Both the position numbers and the translations under genes were made by a program. The notes under the pieces were generated by a model. It did no database searches and was not told the DNA's origin. It saw only the letters and a list, made by a program, of their open reading frames with translations. A stretch of 64,000 nucleotides of DNA from contig NZ_FRDH01000006.1 of the NCBI RefSeq assembly GCF_900143205.1, positions 1 to 64,000 on the forward strand, written 5' to 3'. Below, piece after piece: positions 60,220-64,000 of the stretch. Position 1 is the stretch's first letter. Each line of letters begins with the position of its first letter. This stretch comes from Butyrivibrio hungatei DSM 14810 (GTDB lineage Bacteria; Bacillota; Clostridia; Lachnospirales; Lachnospiraceae).

Positions 60220-61386
60220 TTACATAAATATATTTCTGATTCTTCTGGTTACATGTCCTGTGCCGTAGTCAGCTTTCTGAGTCATCATCAGGAAAGTAGT
60301 CTTGGTGGATGGATCATTCATAAAGTATGTTCCAAGCCAGCCGTCCCAACCGTACTCACCCTTGTTTCCAAGAATAAGCGCCTGCTTAGGATCATCCATA
60401 ACACGCATGAGATTGCCATATGTGTGGCCCTCAAGTCCGCGCCAGTTCCAAAGGTCTCTCTGCTGATATTCAAGAAGCTTACCTGTTGTAAGGAACTTCA
60501 CAGCTGATTCTGTGAGGATTACCTTACCTCTGTAAACACCATCATCCATGAGCATTCTGGCAAAGTGTGAGTAGTCATCTAATGTTGAGAAAAGACCTGC
60601 CCCACCTGATTCAAAAGCATTAACTCCGCCATTATTTCTGATACCAAGGTTATTTCCCTTATATTCTTCAAGGTCATTACCCTTTGCCTGGTATGCATGG
60701 GCAAGACGAGGTTTCTTTTCATCTAGTACAAAAAATGCTGTATCAACCATCTCAAGAGGATCAAAAAGTCTCTCTTTGAGGAACTCGCTGAACTTCATAC
60801 CTGAAGCTTTCTCGATAACAGCGCCGAGGATATCTGCTGATGTTCCATACTGCCAATGGCTTCCAGGGAGGAAATTAAGTGGAAGCTTACCAAGCTTTTC
60901 AGCAAACTCCAAAGTTGACATCTGGTTATCAGATGAGAGGCGATCAATAAGTTCATCAAATAAAACGCCTGTCTCTTTTTCTGCTTCTGAATTAACACCT
61001 GGATAAACAAGACCTGATGTCATGTTCATAAGCTCGAAGATCCTCATCTTCTTATCTTCAGGAACCTTGTGCTTTTTGCCGTTCTCATCAAGGTATTCCT
61101 GATCATTAAAGCTATCTATATATTTGCCTACAGGCTCGCACAGATCAACGATACCATCCTGTACAAGGAGCATCATTGCTGCAGCTGTAATAGGCTTGGA
61201 CTGTGAATACAGGTGGAAGATAGTGTTTCTTTCAATAGGCACCTTATCTTCTTCGTCAGCATAGCCACTCTTTAAAAAGAACTTTTCTGTTCCGTCCTGA
61301 ATAAGAAGTGCGCTTACTCCTGCAAGTTCTCTTTCTTCTACTGCACGATCCATGCATTTCTGTATTAAAGCTAATTTATCTCTCAT
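60220..61386 (-). CDS. Serine hydrolase of the beta-lactamase class C / EstB family
   Basis: 388 residues, no signal peptide. SQSK in LYSQSKPITAA is the SxxK nucleophile motif, WQYGTSADILGAVIEK the second (YxN-like) block, and GYDGWLGTYF-type sequence near the end takes the HxG place. Such cytosolic members are usually esterases or peptidases, not antibiotic-resistance enzymes. It lies 15 bp after metY on the same strand. Substrate unknown. Confidence 0.85.
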   Translation of the reverse strand: MRDKLALIQKCMDRAVEERELAGVSALLIQDGTEKFFLKSGYADEEDKVPIERNTIFHLYSQSKPITAAAMMLLVQDGIVDLCEPVGKYIDSFNDQEYLDENGKKHKVPEDKKMRIFELMNMTSGLVYPGVNSEAEKETGVLFDELIDRLSSDNQMSTLEFAEKLGKLPLNFLPGSHWQYGTSADILGAVIEKASGMKFSEFLKERLFDPLEMVDTAFFVLDEKKPRLAHAYQAKGNDLEEYKGNNLGIRNNGGVNAFESGGAGLFSTLDDYSHFARMLMDDGVYRGKVILTESAVKFLTTGKLLEYQQRDLWNWRGLEGHTYGNLMRVMDDPKQALILGNKGEYGWDGWLGTYFMNDPSTKTTFLMMTQKADYGTGHVTRRIRNIFM

Positions 61387-61401
61387 ATTAAACTCCAGTA
61401 A

Positions 61402-62679
61402 TTATTTCAAAGCATTCGCAATATCTGCGATAAGGTCTTCCTTGTCTTCAAGTCCACAAGAAATTCTGATAAGTCCTGCTGGGATACCAGCAGCTTCAAG
61501 CTGTTCATCTGTCATCTGACGATGAGTTGATGTTGCAGGGTTGAGGCAACATGTTCTAGCATCAGCTACGTGTGTTTCGATAGCTGCAATCTTGAGCTTC
61601 TTCATGAAGTTCTCTGCTGCTGCCCTTCCGCCTTCAAGTTCAAATGAAACAACGCCGCAACCACCATTTGGCATATACTTCTTAGCAATCTCATAATATG
61701 GATCAGACTCAAGTCCAGGATAGTTTACCTTCTTGACCTGTGGCTGCTCCTGAAGGAACTTAGCAACTGCAAGTCCGTTCTCTACATGTTTTGGCATACG
61801 AACGTGAAGTGATTCAAGTCCGAGATTTAAGATAAATGCATTCTGTGGAGACTGGATGCATCCAAAGTCTCTCATGAGCTGTGATGTACACTTTGTAATG
61901 AATGCACCTTCTTTGCCGAACTTCTCAGCATATACGATCCCGTGATATGAATCATCTGGCTGTGTAAGTCCTGGGAACTTGTCAGCATGCGCCATCCAAT
62001 CGAACTTACCTGAATCAACGATGACACCACCAACTGCAGCTCCGTGACCATCCATATACTTGGTTGTTGAATGAGTTACAATATCTGCGCCCCATTCGAT
62101 AGGTCTGCAGTTAACTGGTGTTGGGAATGTATTGTCCACAATAAGTGGAACGCCGTGGCTGTGTGCAGCCTTGGCAAATTTCTCTATATCAAGAACTGTA
62201 AGTGCCGGGTTAGCAATCGTCTCACCGAATACTGCTCTTGTATTGTCCTTAAAAGCTGCATTCAGCTCATCCTCTGTGCAATCAGGTGAAACAAATGTAA
62301 CTGTTACTCCCATCTTTGCCATTGTTACAGCGATGAGATTAAATGTTCCTCCGTAGATTGAAGAAGAAGCTACGATATGGCTTCCACACTCACAAATATT
62401 AAACAGAGCGAAGAAATTAGCAGCCTGTCCAGATGACGTAAGCATAGCAGCTGTGCCGCCCTCAAGTGCTGCGATCTTGGCAGCAACATGATCATTAGTT
62501 GGATTCTGAAGTCTTGTATAGAAATAACCTGAAGCTTCAAGATCAAAAAGCTTACCCATGTCCTCACTGGTGTCATACTTAAAAGTTGTAGACTGGATAA
62601 TAGGTATCTGACGTGGTTCGCCATTACCTGGAGTATATCCTGCCTGTACACATCTGGTTCCGATTCCCTGCTGACTCAT
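61402..62679 (-). CDS. metY: O-acetylhomoserine sulfhydrylase / aminocarboxypropyltransferase
   Basis: 425 residues. Opening GIGTRCVQAGYTP and IPIIQSTTFKYDTSED; PLP lysine in DIVTHSTTKYMDGHG; PVNCRPIEWGADIV and LNPATSTHRQMTDEQ at the end. The 40-residue insertions mark MetY rather than MetB/MetC. It makes homocysteine from O-acetylhomoserine and sulfide. RBS AGGAG about 8 bases upstream. Confidence 0.92.
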   Translation of the reverse strand: MSQQGIGTRCVQAGYTPGNGEPRQIPIIQSTTFKYDTSEDMGKLFDLEASGYFYTRLQNPTNDHVAAKIAALEGGTAAMLTSSGQAANFFALFNICECGSHIVASSSIYGGTFNLIAVTMAKMGVTVTFVSPDCTEDELNAAFKDNTRAVFGETIANPALTVLDIEKFAKAAHSHGVPLIVDNTFPTPVNCRPIEWGADIVTHSTTKYMDGHGAAVGGVIVDSGKFDWMAHADKFPGLTQPDDSYHGIVYAEKFGKEGAFITKCTSQLMRDFGCIQSPQNAFILNLGLESLHVRMPKHVENGLAVAKFLQEQPQVKKVNYPGLESDPYYEIAKKYMPNGGCGVVSFELEGGRAAAENFMKKLKIAAIETHVADARTCCLNPATSTHRQMTDEQLEAAGIPAGLIRISCGLEDKEDLIADIANALK

Positions 62680-62712
62680 TTCTTCATCTCCTCTTAATAT
62701 TAAATTTTAGAA

Positions 62713-64000
62713 TTATAAGTTTGTGTTATCTGCTGGAGCTTCTGGTGCTACTGGAGCCTCTGCTGCTACAGGTGCTTCTGCTGCAACTGGAGCTACTGGT
62801 GTCTCCTGAACTGGTGCTGTCTGTCCAGGAGCAACTGGTGTAGGCTGTACTGGAGCTGCCTGCTGTACTGGAGCTACTGGTGTAGCCTGAACTGGTGTTG
62901 CCTGTACTGGGGCTGCCTGCTGTACTGGAACTACTGGTGTAGCCTGAACTGGAGTTACAGGTGTCTGCTGCATTGGATTTACAGGAGCTGCCTGTACTGG
63001 CTGCTGCATTGGTGCTACACCCATTGGCACTGCCTGTCCTGGGATAGCTGGCTGAGCAACAACTTTTTTCTTCTTGTTCTCTTTGCCCATTGTTACGTAC
63101 TTATAAAACTTGTTAACATCATATCCAAGCTCTACTGCTGGGTTCTTAGCCTGGATAGTAGCCATGATATTTGAAAGTGTCTCATTAAGATTTGCCATGT
63201 TCTTAGGAGCTTTGCAAATCTCATGAACATCGTACTTCTGATCAAATACTGTGATGAACTTACCTGTCTGTGAATACATCCAACGAACATCTGAATACTT
63301 AACGATATCAAGTGTTGGACCAGCACTGATAATATAGTTTGGTGTGAAATATGTATTGAGCTGAGGAACAACTACTGATGTAGGATCAGCAAGTTCCATG
63401 TTGATCTCCTGTGCATTCTGAAGAGTGAGATCTCTGATTGTCTTATGATAGCTAAGGAATCCTTTGATATTTACGATCACGATAACAATCGCAGCTACAA
63501 GGAAAAGAACTCCAAATACGATAGCTACTGGCTCTGGATCAGCGTCTTTTACCCAAAGAGCCTTACCCATGTAATACTCATCAAAGTAATCACGAGCTTC
63601 CTTGAGCTCATCCTCGTTGTTCTCATCGTCTACATAGAATGTAATAGCTTCATCAATTACTTCATCTGAGAGTGTGTAGATAGAACCTTCAACTTCTGCA
63701 TATCCTTCATCAGCGATTTCTTTTGAGATAGCATCTGCCTGGTCTTCAGAACATCTAATGATATAGATATCTTCATAATAGTCATAAACGAAATAGTAAG
63801 CTTCTGATGAATCGTAGTAACCAATCTGTACAGGATCTTCTGTAGCATAGATCATTACTCTCTTGCCTTCATCAAGATCATCATCATTGTAAGCTTCTGA
63901 AAAATGAACTGCTGCCTCATCGTTTCTCAAGGCGCTTCCAAGATCACCTGCTGCAAAGCAGATAAAAGAAAGAACAACAAGTACTGCAGCAACGATCATC
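62713..64000 (-). CDS. Membrane protein with Pro/Ala/Gln-rich tail (5' end at window edge)
   Basis: At least 428 residues. Helices at about 2-18 and 156-178 enclose an acidic outer domain of about 135 residues. After the second helix comes a cytosolic PH-like part (SDVRWMYSQTGKFITVFDQK). The C-terminal 100 residues are repeats of the kind PVQATPVAPVQQAAPVQ. The ATG at 63999 is two bases inside the window; the gene may begin further upstream. Function not recognised. Confidence 0.6.
   Translation of the reverse strand, partial: MIVAAVLVVLSFICFAAGDLGSALRNDEAAVHFSEAYNDDDLDEGKRVMIYATEDPVQIGYYDSSEAYYFVYDYYEDIYIIRCSEDQADAISKEIADEGYAEVEGSIYTLSDEVIDEAITFYVDDENNEDELKEARDYFDEYYMGKALWVKDADPEPVAIVFGVLFLVAAIVIVIVNIKGFLSYHKTIRDLTLQNAQEINMELADPTSVVVPQLNTYFTPNYIISAGPTLDIVKYSDVRWMYSQTGKFITVFDQKYDVHEICKAPKNMANLNETLSNIMATIQAKNPAVELGYDVNKFYKYVTMGKENKKKKVVAQPAIPGQAVPMGVAPMQQPVQAAPVNPMQQTPVTPVQATPVVPVQQAAPVQATPVQATPVAPVQQAAPVQPTPVAPGQTAPVQETPVAPVAAEAPVAAEAPVAPEAPADNTNL

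Noticed and set aside
60220..61386. Antibiotic-resistance beta-lactamase
   Set aside because: No signal peptide, and the motif set fits the EstB/serine hydrolase group.

Overview
The window looks like chromosome of a strictly anaerobic, low-to-mid GC Firmicute, most likely a Lachnospiraceae member of the Butyrivibrio/Pseudobutyrivibrio type. The reasons are a flavoredoxin-rubredoxin fusion, a small rubredoxin, glutamine synthetase followed by an ANTAR regulator, a degenerate CIRCE element in front of hsp20, a GHKL-type kinase, and AGGAGG-type ribosome binding sites. This placement is inference from gene content; there is no rRNA or tRNA in the window.

Left part (1-20 kb) is an accessory, defence-rich region. 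It opens with the tail of an IS66 transposase. Then come an unassigned three-gene operon (nitrilase-fold protein, winged-helix protein, helical protein; 853-3897) and a complete IS3/IS150-type element with both ends and a 3-bp target duplication (4162-6120). Next is a retron (7083-9117): an Ec86-like nucleoside-deoxyribosyltransferase/winged-helix effector, an msr-msd RNA gene that I could fold by hand, and a retron reverse transcriptase. An FRG-domain gene lies directly upstream in the same direction. Further on are an AAA ATPase / TOPRIM-like / DUF2806-like / AbiH cassette, whose DUF2806 gene carries an in-frame stop and whose TOPRIM gene looks shortened, and an XRE / ImmA-IrrE protease / PIN-like operon. 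An acyltransferase gene with an amber codon also lies here.

Middle part (20-43 kb) is mostly a surface-polysaccharide locus on the minus strand. Its promoter-proximal operon (43096 to 35508) encodes an aminotransferase, the three enzymes of UDP-N-acetyl-L-fucosamine synthesis (CapE/FnlA, CapF/FnlB and CapG/FnlC types), an initiating sugar-phosphate transferase and a WbuB-like glycosyltransferase. Further downstream are more glycosyltransferases, a sugar 3,4-ketoisomerase-like cupin, and an O-acylation set (MBOAT, AlgX/J-like SGNH protein, repeat-bearing SGNH lipoprotein). A 350-bp stretch between this operon and rubredoxin carries about nine copies of a TTTAGGCTAAA palindrome.

Right part (43-64 kb) is more housekeeping in character: sensor kinase, PlsC, 5'-3' exonuclease, MscS, HipBA, an attenuator-controlled EF-hand protein, thymidine kinase, Hsp20, glnA-ANTAR, a serine hydrolase, MetY and a proline-rich membrane protein cut by the window end. 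Two arrays (43187-43523 and 46881-47514) share a 75-bp tandem unit. Every unit holds a 37-bp inverted repeat with 9-bp arms (shortened in the two outermost left units) and a 19-bp centre. I cannot assign these arrays to a known repeat class. A well-signalled 52-aa gene of unknown function (46607-46765) lies beside the second array.
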